Below are positions 17,649 through 27,231 of a stretch of 64,000 bases of DNA, one piece after another (within the stretch, counting starts at the first letter, position 1; each line of letters opens with the position of its first letter). Origin of the DNA: Sporosarcina ureae (lineage in GTDB: Bacteria; Bacillota; Bacilli; Bacillales_A; Planococcaceae); the NCBI RefSeq assembly GCF_002082015.1, contig NZ_CP015109.1, forward strand, positions 1,448,001 to 1,512,000. Direction: 5' to 3'. The translations under genes were made by a program, and so were the position numbers. The notes below the pieces were generated by a model. It made no database searches and was not told the DNA's origin. It saw only the letters and a list, made by a program, of their open reading frames with translations.

Positions 17649-18317
17649 TTATCTCTTATCTATCATTTTTGAAATACGATCTCCACCAAATTGAATCAGC
17701 TGCACTAGCACTATTAAAATGGCAACGGTGACTAGCATAATACTGTCATCATATCGGTAATAACCGAAACGAATGGCTAAATCCCCAATTCCGCCTCCGC
17801 CAACAAATCCAGCCATTGCTGAATAGGCAACTAAGTTGATGAGTGTCAATGTAAGTCCTTGGATAATGCTTGACTTTGATTCAGGTAATAGCACATTCCA
17901 AATAATCATCCAAGGCGAAGCACCCGTTGAAATTGCTGCCTCTATAACCCCTTTGTCTATTTCTCTCATGGATGTTTCAACGATCCTCGCAAAGAAAGGA
18001 ATGGCTGCAACGGAAAGCGATACACTTGCTGCTGCTGGTCCTATCGTGCTTCCAACAATCAGTTTCGTCAAAGGTATCAGGGCTACAAGCAATATGATGA
18101 ATGGAATGGATCGAATAATATTAACAAAAAATCCAACTACTGAATTAATTGCACGGTTCTCTAAAAATAATCCTTTATCTGTTGTAAATAACAGAACTCC
18201 TAGTGGCAACCCAATAATCAATGCAATCGTAAGCGATATGCCGATCATATAAAGGGTTTCACCAAATGCTTTCGTAATATCCGGCATGAGTTCCATAATG
18301 TGAGATAGATCAAACAT
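17649..18317 (-). CDS. metI: Methionine ABC transporter permease MetI
   Basis: A 222-residue permease with five hydrophobic segments and the EAA-type loop EAAISTGASPWMIIWNVLLP that docks on MetN. Its start overlaps the 3' end of metN by 8 bases, with GAGGTGATC as ribosome-binding site, so the genes are translationally coupled. Confidence 0.95.
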   Translation of the reverse strand: MFDLSHIMELMPDITKAFGETLYMIGISLTIALIIGLPLGVLLFTTDKGLFLENRAINSVVGFFVNIIRSIPFIILLVALIPLTKLIVGSTIGPAAASVSLSVAAIPFFARIVETSMREIDKGVIEAAISTGASPWMIIWNVLLPESKSSIIQGLTLTLINLVAYSAMAGFVGGGGIGDLAIRFGYYRYDDSIMLVTVAILIVLVQLIQFGGDRISKMIDKR

Positions 18318-19323
18318 GTTGTCGGATCACCTCCACTTGTGCATTTTGTTTGCGTATGTATGCAATTGCTTGCTCTACTTCTTCACGCTCACCTTGCAAT
18401 TCCATTAAGAAAATTCCAAGTGCTCGTTCTTGAATATATTCAATAGACCCGTGCAAGAAGTTTCCTTTGACTCTATACTTCTGCATCGTATCGGAAATCA
18501 CACCCTCCATCGCTACTTCACCTTTAAATGTGATCTTGATCAGCGTACCAATCAAAGTGGACGTGACGGTTTCAGGTATATCGTAAGACACTACACTGCT
18601 AATAAATTCCTTTGTCAAAGGTTGAACCGGATTAGAGAAGATGTCATATACTTGTCCTTCTTCAATCACTTTTCCGTCTTGCATAATCGCCATGCGATCA
18701 CAAATCTCTTTTACTACATTCATCTCATGCGTAATTAACACAATGGTGATATTCAATTCTTTGTTGATCTTTTTCAACAATCGCAAAATAGACATCGTTG
18801 TGTTAGGATCCAGCGCAGATGTTGCTTCATCACAAAGCAAAACGGATGGATTATTAGCTAGAGCTCTCGCAATTCCAACGCGTTGCTTCTGTCCTCCACT
18901 CAACTGTGCAGGATATACATTGCGTTTATCAGATAGACCCACCATTTCAAGAAGTTCCATTACACGTGTTTCTATTTTATTTGATGGCATTTTTGCTGCC
19001 TGTAAAGCAAATGCAATGTTCTCAAAAATCGTCTTTTGGCTAATTAAATAAAAGTGTTGGAAAATCATTCCGATCTTCAAGCGCGCCTGTCGCAGTTGTA
19101 CCCCTGTTAGTTTCGTTAAATCTACATTATCAATTAAAATTGTGCCGCTCGTTGGTTTTTCCAACAAATTCAAACAGCGAATAAGAGAACTTTTTCCCGC
19201 CCCTGAATAACCGACAATACCAAATATTTCTCCAGTCTCGATGTCTAGTGAGACATCATCTACACCTTTTACCACTTTTTCTTTTGTCTGATATACTTTA
19301 GACAAATGTTGAATTTGGATCAT
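18310..19323 (-). CDS. metN: Methionine ABC transporter ATP-binding protein MetN
   Basis: A 337-residue ATPase. It shows Walker A GYSGAGKSS, signature LSGGQKQR, Walker B LLCDEA and switch His in LITHEM. The C-terminal 80 residues form the NIL domain, which in MetN proteins binds methionine and inhibits transport when the cell is replete. I chose the ATG at 19323 (MIQIQHL) because AGAAGTGAGAA lies just upstream. Regulated by the SAM-I riboswitch in its leader. Confidence 0.95.
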   Translation of the reverse strand: MIQIQHLSKVYQTKEKVVKGVDDVSLDIETGEIFGIVGYSGAGKSSLIRCLNLLEKPTSGTILIDNVDLTKLTGVQLRQARLKIGMIFQHFYLISQKTIFENIAFALQAAKMPSNKIETRVMELLEMVGLSDKRNVYPAQLSGGQKQRVGIARALANNPSVLLCDEATSALDPNTTMSILRLLKKINKELNITIVLITHEMNVVKEICDRMAIMQDGKVIEEGQVYDIFSNPVQPLTKEFISSVVSYDIPETVTSTLIGTLIKITFKGEVAMEGVISDTMQKYRVKGNFLHGSIEYIQERALGIFLMELQGEREEVEQAIAYIRKQNAQVEVIRQHV

Positions 19324-19392
19324 GTTCTCACTTCTTTCTACATTCAAGTAAATAATCATAACTAATAGTCGGTATGAACATTCCTCTTTAAA

Positions 19393-19556
19393 TTAAAAAA
19401 ATTCTTTCATTTTTCTAAATGAAAGAATTACTGAAATATTCTCAGCTTATCTCTCAGATGGAAAACCATGCTGTAGGATTTGGCACCTTCCTTGTTTCAT
19501 ACAAGGGGTTGCTGGACTTCAACGGGCCATTTCCCTCAGTCACTCTTGATAAGAGA
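19393..19556 (-). ncRNA. SAM-I (S-box) riboswitch controlling metNIQ
   Basis: The minus strand carries the S-box core: CTCTTATC (19548-19555) with AGAG next to it, TGAGGGA, GATGAAG-like GTTGAAGTCCAGCAACC, AAGGTGCCAAATCC and closing GAGAGATAAG (19443-19456 region). Downstream is a terminator with ATTCTTTCAT (19401-19410) pairing to ATGAAAGAAT (19419-19428) and a run of T (19393-19400). High SAM would stabilise the aptamer and favour termination, so methionine uptake is shut off when SAM is abundant. Confidence 0.95.
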
Positions 19557-19584
19557 TTGCTATTAAACTATATGCGTAAAACAT

Positions 19585-19613
19585 ATACTAATCTGAATTT
19601 ACACAACTGTCAA
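19585..19613 (-). promoter_or_regulatory. Sigma-A promoter of the S-box/metNIQ transcript
   Basis: On the minus strand TTGACA (19608-19613), a 17-base spacer and TAGTAT (19585-19590) lie about 30 bases upstream of the aptamer. Confidence 0.7.
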
Positions 19614-19785
19614 GGCGAATAATAACAAGTTGGCAGAATACCCGACTTTTTCTATCAAGATTATTTTACTATCGTCCAATTTTCACAATCATCTGGAATC
19701 AAATAAGCATCCTTCTATTGATAAGTCTAGTATGATCTAGGTATACTTAACGAAAATACCCTATTAAAGAAAGAAGGAATAGACT

Positions 19786-20952
19786 ATGGCTTTGTCCAAC
19801 CGATTACAAAACCTCCCTCCGCATTTCTTTACACTCCTATTAAATAAAATAGAAAAGGCTATGGATGAAGGCAGAGATGTAATTAATCTAGGACGTGGAA
19901 ATCCTGATCAACCAACACCTCCTCATATTATTAAAGCATTACAAGAAGCCGTTGAAGATCCAGCGACCCATGGGTACTCTCCATTTAGAGGGACACTTGC
20001 TTTAAAACAAGCAGTGGCTGAATACTATCAGCGTGAATACGGTGTCACAATTGATCCTGAAACAGAAGTCGCGGTACTCGGTGGCACGAAAGTAGGTGTC
20101 GTGGAACTTCCTTTAGCCATCATGAATGAAGGAGACCTATTATTGCTGCCAGACCCTGGTTATCCTGATTACTTATCAGGCGTGAGCTTAGCGGGTATTC
20201 GATACGATACAATGCCGCTACGTAAGGAAAATGAATTTCTACCTGATTATGATCAACTCACAGATGAACAGAAAAAAGATGCTAAATTAATGTACCTAAA
20301 CTATCCTAGTAATCCAACAGGTGTCACAGCAACACCGGAGTTTTATGAAAAGACTGTAGCTTTTGCCAAAGAAAATCAAATTGCGGTCTTACAAGATTTT
20401 GCATACGGTGGCATTGGTTTTGAAGGCAATAAACCAATTAGTTTCTTACAAACTAAAGGAGCAAAAGAAGTCGGTATTGAAATGCTATCTCTTTCCAAAA
20501 TGTATAATATGGCAGGCTGGCGTGTTGGTTTTGCAGTCGGTAACGCTGAAATAATAGAAGCTTTAAATGTATTGCAAGATCATTTATTCACTAGCATTTT
20601 CCCAGCAGTGCAACGTGCCGCTATTGAAGCATTGACAGGCCCACAACAATGCGTTGAGGAGTTAGTTGCGCTTTATGAAGGTCGTCTAACAGTTTTGCTA
20701 ACGGAATGTGAACGCATCGGTTGGAACGTAACGGCTCCTACTGGCTCATTTTTCGCTTGGCTACCTGTCCCAGAAGGCTTTACAAGCGAAACCTTCGCCG
20801 ATTTATTACTAGATAAAGCAGATGTCGCTGTATCGCCAGGAAACGGATTTGGTGTTCACGGGGAAGGTTATATTCGTGTCGGATTGTTGGAAAGTGAAGA
20901 ACGCATGCAAGAAGCGATTCGCCGTATTGAAAAGCTCGGTTTATTTAAATAA
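19786..20952 (+). CDS. MtnE-like PLP-dependent aminotransferase
   Basis: A 388-residue class I/II aminotransferase. It resembles the Bacillus methionine-salvage transaminase MtnE (YkrV) in the segments NLGRGNPDQPTPPHI and LPDPGYPDYLSGV. The PLP lysine is in SLSKMYNMAGWR (near residue 234) and the carboxylate-binding Arg is in YIRVGL. MtnE converts 2-oxo-4-methylthiobutyrate to methionine. It is divergent from the S-box metNIQ operon, which supports a methionine link, but no other mtn gene is present and it has no S-box of its own. Other amino-acid aminotransferase roles remain possible. Confidence 0.82.
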   Translation: MALSNRLQNLPPHFFTLLLNKIEKAMDEGRDVINLGRGNPDQPTPPHIIKALQEAVEDPATHGYSPFRGTLALKQAVAEYYQREYGVTIDPETEVAVLGGTKVGVVELPLAIMNEGDLLLLPDPGYPDYLSGVSLAGIRYDTMPLRKENEFLPDYDQLTDEQKKDAKLMYLNYPSNPTGVTATPEFYEKTVAFAKENQIAVLQDFAYGGIGFEGNKPISFLQTKGAKEVGIEMLSLSKMYNMAGWRVGFAVGNAEIIEALNVLQDHLFTSIFPAVQRAAIEALTGPQQCVEELVALYEGRLTVLLTECERIGWNVTAPTGSFFAWLPVPEGFTSETFADLLLDKADVAVSPGNGFGVHGEGYIRVGLLESEERMQEAIRRIEKLGLFK

Positions 20953-20984
20953 GTTTATGCGATTTGATCGGATCTATTATACAA

Positions 20985-21033
20985 AAAGCCTCCTTACATC
21001 CCAGTAATTTCTGGAATGGCAAGGAGGCTTTTA
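20985..21033. terminator. Bidirectional terminator between aminotransferase and dus
   Basis: AAAAGCCTCCTT (20985-20996) pairs with AAGGAGGCTTTT (21022-21033); A and T runs flank the stem on both sides of these convergent genes. Confidence 0.9.
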
Positions 21034-21042
21034 TAAAGTATA

Positions 21043-22005
21043 TTAATCGAGTTCTACAGTATCCAGTAATGCCCGCACTTCATCTGTAGTATTCGTATTC
21101 ATTAATTCATTTCGAAGTTCAGCGGCTCCACGGAATCCTTTAACATAAATTTTGAAGAATCGACGTAGCGGTTTAAATAGTCGCGGTTCCAGCTCTGTCG
21201 AATATTTATCAAAAAGATCCAGATGTAGACGCAAAAGATCTAGCAACTCTTTATAATCATGCTCTTTTTTCTCTTTTTCAAAGGCAAATGGATTGTTAAA
21301 AATTCCGCGTCCAATCATAACCCCATCTACACCGTACTTCTCCACAAGCTCCAGACCCATTTGACGATCGAGAATATCACCATTAATCGTCAACAGCGTA
21401 TTAGGTGCTATCTCATCGCGAAGCTTCTTGATTTCCGGAATCAATTCCCAATGTGCATTGCCGTTACTCATTTCCTTGCGCGTACGGAGATGGATCGATA
21501 AGTTCGCAATGTCTTGTTCCAGTACGTGTCGTAGCCATGTATGCCATTCTTCGATATCCGTGTAGCCAAGACGCGTCTTGACACTGACAGGTAATCCGCC
21601 AGCTTTTGCAGCCTGAATAATTGCCGCAGCGGTTTCAGGATGGTTAATCAGCCCACTGCCCTTACCTTTTGTTGCAACGTTCGGCACAGGGCATCCCATA
21701 TTAATATCCAATCCTTTGAAACCAAGTTCCGCCATCCCAATACTCATTTCGCGGAAATGTTCGGGCTTGTCTCCCCAAATGTGAGCGACGATTGGTTGTT
21801 CGTCTTCTGTAAACGCTAAACGTCCGCGCACACTGAAGATTCCTTCTGGATGACAAAAGCTTTCCGTATTGGTAAATTCCGTAAAGAATACATCCGGACG
21901 TGCAGCTTCGCTTACTACGTGGCGAAAAACCACATCCGTTACATCCTCCATTGGTGCTAGTATGAAAAATGGCCGTGGTAGATCACGCCAAAAATTAGTA
22001 CTCAT
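21043..22005 (-). CDS. tRNA-dihydrouridine synthase family protein
   Basis: A 320-residue FMN-dependent TIM-barrel enzyme. It has [13 protein letters not shown] at the FMN site, the catalytic Cys in [10 protein letters not shown] near residue 103, SVKTRLGY, and [18 protein letters not shown] for phosphate binding. It reduces specific uridines in tRNA D-loops. The C-terminal half has the helical RNA-binding domain. The start is between a TTG at 22017 and the ATG at 22005; I favour ATG because the GAGAGGA site is too close to the TTG. It is a single gene. Confidence 0.9.
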   Translation of the reverse strand: MSTNFWRDLPRPFFILAPMEDVTDVVFRHVVSEAARPDVFFTEFTNTESFCHPEGIFSVRGRLAFTEDEQPIVAHIWGDKPEHFREMSIGMAELGFKGLDINMGCPVPNVATKGKGSGLINHPETAAAIIQAAKAGGLPVSVKTRLGYTDIEEWHTWLRHVLEQDIANLSIHLRTRKEMSNGNAHWELIPEIKKLRDEIAPNTLLTINGDILDRQMGLELVEKYGVDGVMIGRGIFNNPFAFEKEKKEHDYKELLDLLRLHLDLFDKYSTELEPRLFKPLRRFFKIYVKGFRGAAELRNELMNTNTTDEVRALLDTVELD

Positions 22006-22278
22006 CGTTACGTTCAAATCCTCTCTTCATAACTTGCACCTGCGTACAAAAATGGTTCTATATTTACCTAACTCTAACAGATGCCAGTCCTACCATTATA
22101 CAAAAAATACACGGATGAATTCCACTTCTTTGGGCTATCCTCAAAATTTATTATCGAACTTTTTATGTTGATGTTGGTTAATTCATCAAATATAGTCGCT
22201 TCACATCGCTTACTATTAAAAAAACCACTGCTTTTATTAACAGCAACGGCTTTATATATTATTTACCAAATCAAACTA

Positions 22279-23760
22279 CTACCTACGCTTCGGCTTCTCT
22301 CTGCGCAACTCTTTCATTAAAGAAATGACCATCAATAACATGACGAACGAGAAGGGTAAGGCGGCGATAATAATCGTGTTTTGTAAGGCAGCCAAGCCAC
22401 CAACTGACAACAAGATTAATGCAATGGACGATTGGATCACACCCCAAATCATTTTCACGCTAGTAGGCGGTGTCAATGATCCGTACGTCGATTGCATACC
22501 GAGCACAAACGTTGCGGAGTCAGCACTAGTCACGAAGAATGATGCAATTAACAGAATGGCAATGACCGAAATGATAAATGACCAAGGCATTTCGTTAAAC
22601 ATTTCAAAGACCACTAGCTCAGACGAAGAACTTGCGATGTCTGCTATTCCACTGCGCTGCATATCGACAGCTGTCGTACCGAACGTAGAGAACCAGAATG
22701 CACAAAGCAATGTAGGTGCAAGAAGTACGCCCACCATGAATTCTCGGATCGTGCGGCCTTTCGAGACGCGTGCGATAAACATACTGACGAACGGTGCCCA
22801 TGAAATCCACCAAGCCCAATAGAAGATTGTCCAGTCAAACAGCCATTGCTGGTTACCCTCATTAAGTGGTGCTGTACGAAGACTCATTTGAACCAAATTT
22901 CCTACGTATCCACCAAGTGATTCAGTAAACATATTGAATATCAACAATGTCGGTCCTAACACAACGACAAATGCAAGAAGTAACACAGCCAGTACTAAGT
23001 TCGTATTGGATAAATACTTGATTCCTTTACTGAGTCCCGTCGAAGCAGAAATGATGAACAACACTGTGACAATGGCGATAATAATAAACTGTGAGAATGT
23101 CCCGATTTCAACCCCAAACAAATAATTCAGCCCTGCATTAATTTGAACAGCACCGAAACCGAGAGTTGTTGCAACGCCGAACGCGGTAGCAAAGACTGCA
23201 AGAACATCAACGAATACCCCCCATGGGCCATCCATCTTCTTGCCAAAAATCGGTTTCAATGTTGCTGAAATTAAACCAGGTGCATCTTTACGGAACTGGA
23301 AATAAGCGAGGGATAAAGCGACTATTCCATACATCGCCCATACATGAAGTCCCCAGTGATGGAATGATTCACGTAATCCTTCCTTAAAGGCTTCATCAGT
23401 GTTTGGATCTTCTGTTGCGGGATTGATGAAATGTGACAAAGGTTCAGCTGCTCCATAGAACACTAATCCGATACCCATTCCTGCTGAGAACAACATAGCA
23501 ATCCACGTGACCGTAGAAAATTCAGGTCGGTCGGTATCTTTACCAAGTCGAATCTTACCGTACGGACTAAAAACGAAGAAAATGCTTAATAATAGTAGTA
23601 ATGAAAGCAACAGCAAGTAGTACCATCCAAATGAAGATGCGACGAAATTCTTTGCATTCATTGTAATGGTTTCAAAGCTTTCCGATGCAAAAGCGCCGTA
23701 TCCTACCGTGATGATGATCAATGCAATTGTAATGTAAAAGACATTTGATATTTTTCTCAT
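22279..23760 (-). CDS. BCCT-family transporter (betaine/carnitine/choline type)
   Basis: A 493-residue carrier with 12 hydrophobic segments. The BCCT signature is clear: FYWAWWISWAPFVSMFIARV followed by SKGRTIREF, plus FHWGLHVWAMYG and SADSATFVLGMQS. The conserved aromatic Trp residues of TM8 form the quaternary ammonium site, so glycine betaine or a related compatible solute is likely. It is a lone gene, distinct from the second BCCT at 29916. The start follows AAGGGAGAAAC. Confidence 0.92.
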   Translation of the reverse strand: MRKISNVFYITIALIIITVGYGAFASESFETITMNAKNFVASSFGWYYLLLLSLLLLLSIFFVFSPYGKIRLGKDTDRPEFSTVTWIAMLFSAGMGIGLVFYGAAEPLSHFINPATEDPNTDEAFKEGLRESFHHWGLHVWAMYGIVALSLAYFQFRKDAPGLISATLKPIFGKKMDGPWGVFVDVLAVFATAFGVATTLGFGAVQINAGLNYLFGVEIGTFSQFIIIAIVTVLFIISASTGLSKGIKYLSNTNLVLAVLLLAFVVVLGPTLLIFNMFTESLGGYVGNLVQMSLRTAPLNEGNQQWLFDWTIFYWAWWISWAPFVSMFIARVSKGRTIREFMVGVLLAPTLLCAFWFSTFGTTAVDMQRSGIADIASSSSELVVFEMFNEMPWSFIISVIAILLIASFFVTSADSATFVLGMQSTYGSLTPPTSVKMIWGVIQSSIALILLSVGGLAALQNTIIIAALPFSFVMLLMVISLMKELRREKPKRR

Positions 23761-24149
23761 GTTTCTCCCTTCAAAAATAAGGTTACTTGTTCGTCTAATG
23801 AACGATTATATACTATACATATACTTTACAAGGAAGGCAAAGGGCAAAAAAAGAGATGGATATCTAATGAGTTATTTTATTTATTCATAAAGCATGACAA
23901 ACATAGACAGGATATAACAAAAAAGAGTGATTTCAACCACATTACTCACACCAGACTCATTGCACTGAATGAATTAATAATGACCTTCTACCTAACTAAT
24001 CATAGATTGGACACTGTTTTTCTTCAGTTATGAATGTGTGTCAATTTGTAACATTACTACTCGTTTTAGTCTAACTAAAAACATCATCTATCATCAGCTT
24101 TAAAGTAGCTGACGATAGATGATGTTCCTGAGCTTAGTGCATCAGTAAA
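23761..24149. other. Intergenic region, promoter of BCCT gene and bluB terminator only
   Basis: No reading frame with a ribosome-binding site. The right end contains the terminator at 24077-24125; the left end must hold the BCCT promoter, which I cannot pin down. Confidence 0.5.
24077..24125 (-). terminator. Terminator after bluB-like gene
   Basis: ACATCATCTATC(A)TCAGCT (24081-24099) pairs with AGCTGA(C)GATAGATGATGT (24107-24125); the minus strand then reads TTTTTAG. Confidence 0.88.
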
Positions 24150-24800
24150 TTAGTATTTGTGATCCCACTGATCGGTAAAAATTAAATCATCCAAACTTCG
24201 CCGTTTCTCCCAATTTGCTGTTTCCAATATAGGTGCAGTAGGATAACTTTCCGTGTAACCAATAGATAAGAGAGCAATTGGTTCAACATGGGGTGGTATA
24301 TTCAAAATATCGCGCACATCATTCTTTTTATAAAAGCTCACCCAGCCCATCGCTAGGCCTTCCGCACATGCTGCTAACCACATATTTTGGATGGCACAAG
24401 CAGTCGATAACATGTCTGTTTCAGGAATGGAATTACGTCCCAACACATGTGAGCCACCACGCGTAGGATCACATGTCACGCAAATCGTAATAGGTGCTTC
24501 TCTTAGTCCCTGGATTTTTAAGCCAAGAAACTTTGTCTCTTTCTCTCCCTCGTCTTCATAATGAATCGCTAGCGCACGCCTTTCTTTATCTGCTGCCCAA
24601 GCCAACTTTTCTTTCGTTTCATCAGACGAAACGATAATGAAATTCCACGGCTGCATGAAGCCAACTGAAGGTGCATGATGAGCTGCTCTTAGTATGTTAT
24701 GTATCGCATCTTCGGGAATGGATGTCGGCAAAAAACTTCGCACATCTCTTCTGTTGTAAATCACTTTGTAGACTGCATCTTTTTCTTCTTCTGAAAACAT
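24150..24800 (-). CDS. bluB: BluB-like 5,6-dimethylbenzimidazole synthase
   Basis: A 216-residue nitroreductase-fold flavoprotein. BluB-specific features are YNRRDVRSFLP, HAPSVGFMQPWNFI (containing the SxGxMxPW lid region) and DMLSTACAIQNMWLAACAEG followed by MGWVSFY. BluB cannibalises reduced FMN with oxygen to give the lower ligand of cobalamin. No cobalamin genes or riboswitch are near, so the enzyme would support corrinoid remodelling, or may be a BluB-like nitroreductase with another role. Start after GAGGAGAGATG. Confidence 0.82.
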   Translation of the reverse strand: MFSEEEKDAVYKVIYNRRDVRSFLPTSIPEDAIHNILRAAHHAPSVGFMQPWNFIIVSSDETKEKLAWAADKERRALAIHYEDEGEKETKFLGLKIQGLREAPITICVTCDPTRGGSHVLGRNSIPETDMLSTACAIQNMWLAACAEGLAMGWVSFYKKNDVRDILNIPPHVEPIALLSIGYTESYPTAPILETANWEKRRSLDDLIFTDQWDHKY

Positions 24801-24990
24801 ATGACATCTCTCCTCTAGACTTATACGCCAATTAGTTTGCTGTTCGTTATAACCATCATGGATTCATTATAATGAAATTATATAAAGATAGACAGGTTTG
24901 CTTAAGTACTACTTATATATATTCAATTCGCTATACATACTATTCCCATTTTATTCGAACAATCAAATTGTTTGTCTACTTTCAAGTAAT

Positions 24991-25041
24991 AGAAAAGTGG
25001 TTTCAACTATTTTTACCATCTCGAGTTGAAACCACTTTTCT
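24991..25041 (-). terminator. Long hairpin downstream of the CMD-family gene
   Basis: An 18-bp perfect stem, 24991-25008 with 25024-25041, lies 25 bases beyond the stop at 25066. The stem base is A/T rich (AGAAAAGTGG) but there is no separate T run, so termination is likely but less certain. Confidence 0.65.
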
Positions 25042-25065
25042 ATATACTATACACAATAAATAGGT

Positions 25066-25476
25066 TCACTTCTCATCTGTTTTCGTAATGGATACTCCGC
25101 GTTCTGCAAATACTGTTTGAGCAACAGATAAAGCATTCAGCACGCTCGGGAATCCAGTGTACGGAATCAGATGCATAATGCAGCCGATAATCTCGTCCGG
25201 CGTCAAGCCTACATCAAGGCCTGTTTTTATATGCATCTGAATTTGTGGCTTACCTTGTGCTACAAGCGCCGTGATCGTCGTCAGGACCTTCTGTTTATTA
25301 TCCAATCCAGGTCGCGAATAAATATCACCAAACGCAAATTCCACAACATACTTAGTCAAATCGGGCGCTACATCTTTGAAGCTCTCGCCAATTTCCATCT
25401 CACCTGCGGGGTTATCCTCATCCGATAACGTAAGTTCCATTAACTTTTCCAAACCACGTTGATAACGCTCTTCCGT
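25066..25476 (-). CDS. Carboxymuconolactone decarboxylase (CMD) family protein
   Basis: A 136-residue all-helical AhpD-like protein. It lacks the CxxC thiol pair of AhpD; the corresponding region reads GCIMHLIPYTGFPSVLNAL, typical of CMD proteins of the YurZ type. The start is the ATG at 25476 after AAGGAGGT; the frame is open upstream but without support. True 4-carboxymuconolactone decarboxylases belong to this family, but there are no protocatechuate genes beside it, so the activity is unknown. Confidence 0.82.
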   Translation of the reverse strand, partial: TEERYQRGLEKLMELTLSDEDNPAGEMEIGESFKDVAPDLTKYVVEFAFGDIYSRPGLDNKQKVLTTITALVAQGKPQIQMHIKTGLDVGLTPDEIIGCIMHLIPYTGFPSVLNALSVAQTVFAERGVSITKTDEK

Positions 25477-25757
25477 CATTTCAAAAACCTCCTTGATTAT
25501 AGTAGCCGCTGTTCCATCACGACTGGACGTGAACATTTTTTGTATTTTTAACTAGCGGTCATACTACTAGTGTAGCAAACTTTATATAAAATCAAATTTT
25601 TTTGACTACTTATAGTTTATAGGCTTCTAGCTCAATATATAAGCGCAATAACTAGCTCTTCTAATTAGTAATTAAAAAGTGGTATCGGGATTTATTACTA
25701 GAAACCCTTCCAATCGTTTATACTGAAAAGAAACAATCGAGCAAGGAGGTTTGCACA

Positions 25758-26054
25758 ATGGAATTTAAAAATATTGAGGAACAAATCATTCAAAAATATA
25801 AAGATGACGAAAACTTCATGATCCGCCTATTTGTTCAGTGGTGCGCGAATCATAAACTGAATCCACAAACTCTTTATCAGCAAGCATATCCCGAACAACA
25901 GGAAAATCTAGCATTAAAAGAAGTCATGGAAAGCGATGATGGATTTGAGGAACTTCATATAGATGATGAAACGATGCTGGATGTGCTTCAACTGTTTGGA
26001 AATGATGATTTGGCGTTTGTAGTCGCGGATGAAATCCGGAAGTTTACATCGTAA
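25758..26054 (+). CDS. Small acidic protein of unknown function
   Basis: A 98-residue protein starting after an ideal GCAAGGAGGT. I do not recognise the family. It is strongly acidic in its second half (MESDDGFEELHIDDETMLD), predicted helical, with one Cys in VQWCANHKLNP. No signal peptide or membrane segment. It is a single gene with its own terminator-like hairpin. Confidence 0.75.
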   Translation: MEFKNIEEQIIQKYKDDENFMIRLFVQWCANHKLNPQTLYQQAYPEQQENLALKEVMESDDGFEELHIDDETMLDVLQLFGNDDLAFVVADEIRKFTS

Positions 26055-26068
26055 AGAGTACCTGTGAG

Positions 26069-26112
26069 AAGAGCTATTCCGTTTGTGTATGTTAGCAAAC
26101 GGAATAGCTCTT
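26069..26112. terminator. Hairpin between convergent small protein and DMT permease genes
   Basis: AAGAGCTATTCCGTTTG (26069-26085) pairs perfectly with CAAACGGAATAGCTCTT (26096-26112). It lies between two convergent genes, with no long T run, and can serve both. Confidence 0.8.
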
Positions 26113-26121
26113 ACGTAGGTT

Positions 26122-27027
26122 CTATTTTTCAAAAGTATGATTTTCATTTCTTGCTTGCTTACCTACTATTAGTATAGCTGAATACAACACCAGCGCGATG
26201 CCTAGTATCTGCAATGGAAGCAGTTGATCCCCTAGGAACAGTACGCCAACCAAAACTGCAACAATTGGTTCAATAGTTGCGAGAATCGACGCCTTTCCAG
26301 CTTCCAAATATTTTAAACCCGTTGTATATAACACATATGCTGCAACGGTGGAGATCAGTGCCAATAGTAAAGCAGAAATCCAGACGTCCACATACCGGAA
26401 TGTGTCAACTTTGCGCCATACATTACTCGTCAGCGACATGAATAAGGCCATATACAAGAATGTGTATGTAGTAATCGTTAGGGCCGAATATCGTTTCGTG
26501 ATCGGCTTGGTGAAAACACTGTACAGCGCATAACAAAATCCCGAAAGAACCCCTATGAAGAGTGTCTGACTAGGAATAGTCTGTGACCCTAGCGGCAATA
26601 GCCCGACTACGAACGCACAACCAACAATAGCAAATACTAGTGCTAGACCTTTGCGTGCAGTGAGTAACTCCTTAAAGAAGATCCTCGATAGAATCATCAC
26701 GAATAACGGTCCCGTATATAATAACGTCACGGCAAGAGACAAGCTGGAACGTGAAAACACTTCGAAATAAAAGTAGTTAAACAGCGCTAGACTAAAAATA
26801 CCTGCACTCGCAAAAAACACGTGATCTTTTATTCGTGTCCGTAACTGATCCCGAAAAAATAACATCATGATAGCAAATAAAAATACAAAGCTGTAAATCC
26901 CTCGAATCGCTACCACATCCCAAGCTGTAAATCCCCGCGCATATAGTGGTGCTATGAATAAACCAATCAATCCCCAACAGACTGCTCCTGCAATTGTGAT
27001 GACATAAACTTGGGTGTTTGATTGCAT
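26122..27027 (-). CDS. EamA/DMT-superfamily permease
   Basis: A 301-residue protein with ten hydrophobic segments in two EamA repeats. The first ends at about residue 145; the second contains the TIEPIVAVLVGVLFLGDQLLPLQILGI signature. Members export metabolites or amino acids, but the substrate cannot be predicted. The ATG at 27027 is better spaced from GGAGGG than the one at 27033. Confidence 0.88.
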   Translation of the reverse strand: MQSNTQVYVITIAGAVCWGLIGLFIAPLYARGFTAWDVVAIRGIYSFVFLFAIMMLFFRDQLRTRIKDHVFFASAGIFSLALFNYFYFEVFSRSSLSLAVTLLYTGPLFVMILSRIFFKELLTARKGLALVFAIVGCAFVVGLLPLGSQTIPSQTLFIGVLSGFCYALYSVFTKPITKRYSALTITTYTFLYMALFMSLTSNVWRKVDTFRYVDVWISALLLALISTVAAYVLYTTGLKYLEAGKASILATIEPIVAVLVGVLFLGDQLLPLQILGIALVLYSAILIVGKQARNENHTFEK

Positions 27028-27153
27028 TTCCATTCTCCCTCCATTCTCGAGAATAAACTACTATTTACTTTTTAATCTACTTTCTATTATATATAATGGA
27101 AAGCAGGCCTGCATAGGAGACGTGCATTCTCAAATTCAAAAGCTATCTACACG

Positions 27154-27182
27154 AAAAAAACGTAATTGATTGAACAATTACG
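27154..27182 (-). terminator. Terminator after ald
   Basis: CGTAATTG (27161-27168) pairs with CAATTACG (27175-27182), followed on the minus strand by seven T. The gene stop is 50 bases upstream. Confidence 0.85.
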
Positions 27183-27231
27183 CCTTCCCATGTAAATTTA
27201 TATATTTAATTATTTGTTTGAAAGTATATCC

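Noticed and set aside
19419..19622. Plus-strand open frame upstream of the MtnE-like gene
   Set aside because: It is antisense to the S-box riboswitch, whose conserved elements account for the sequence.
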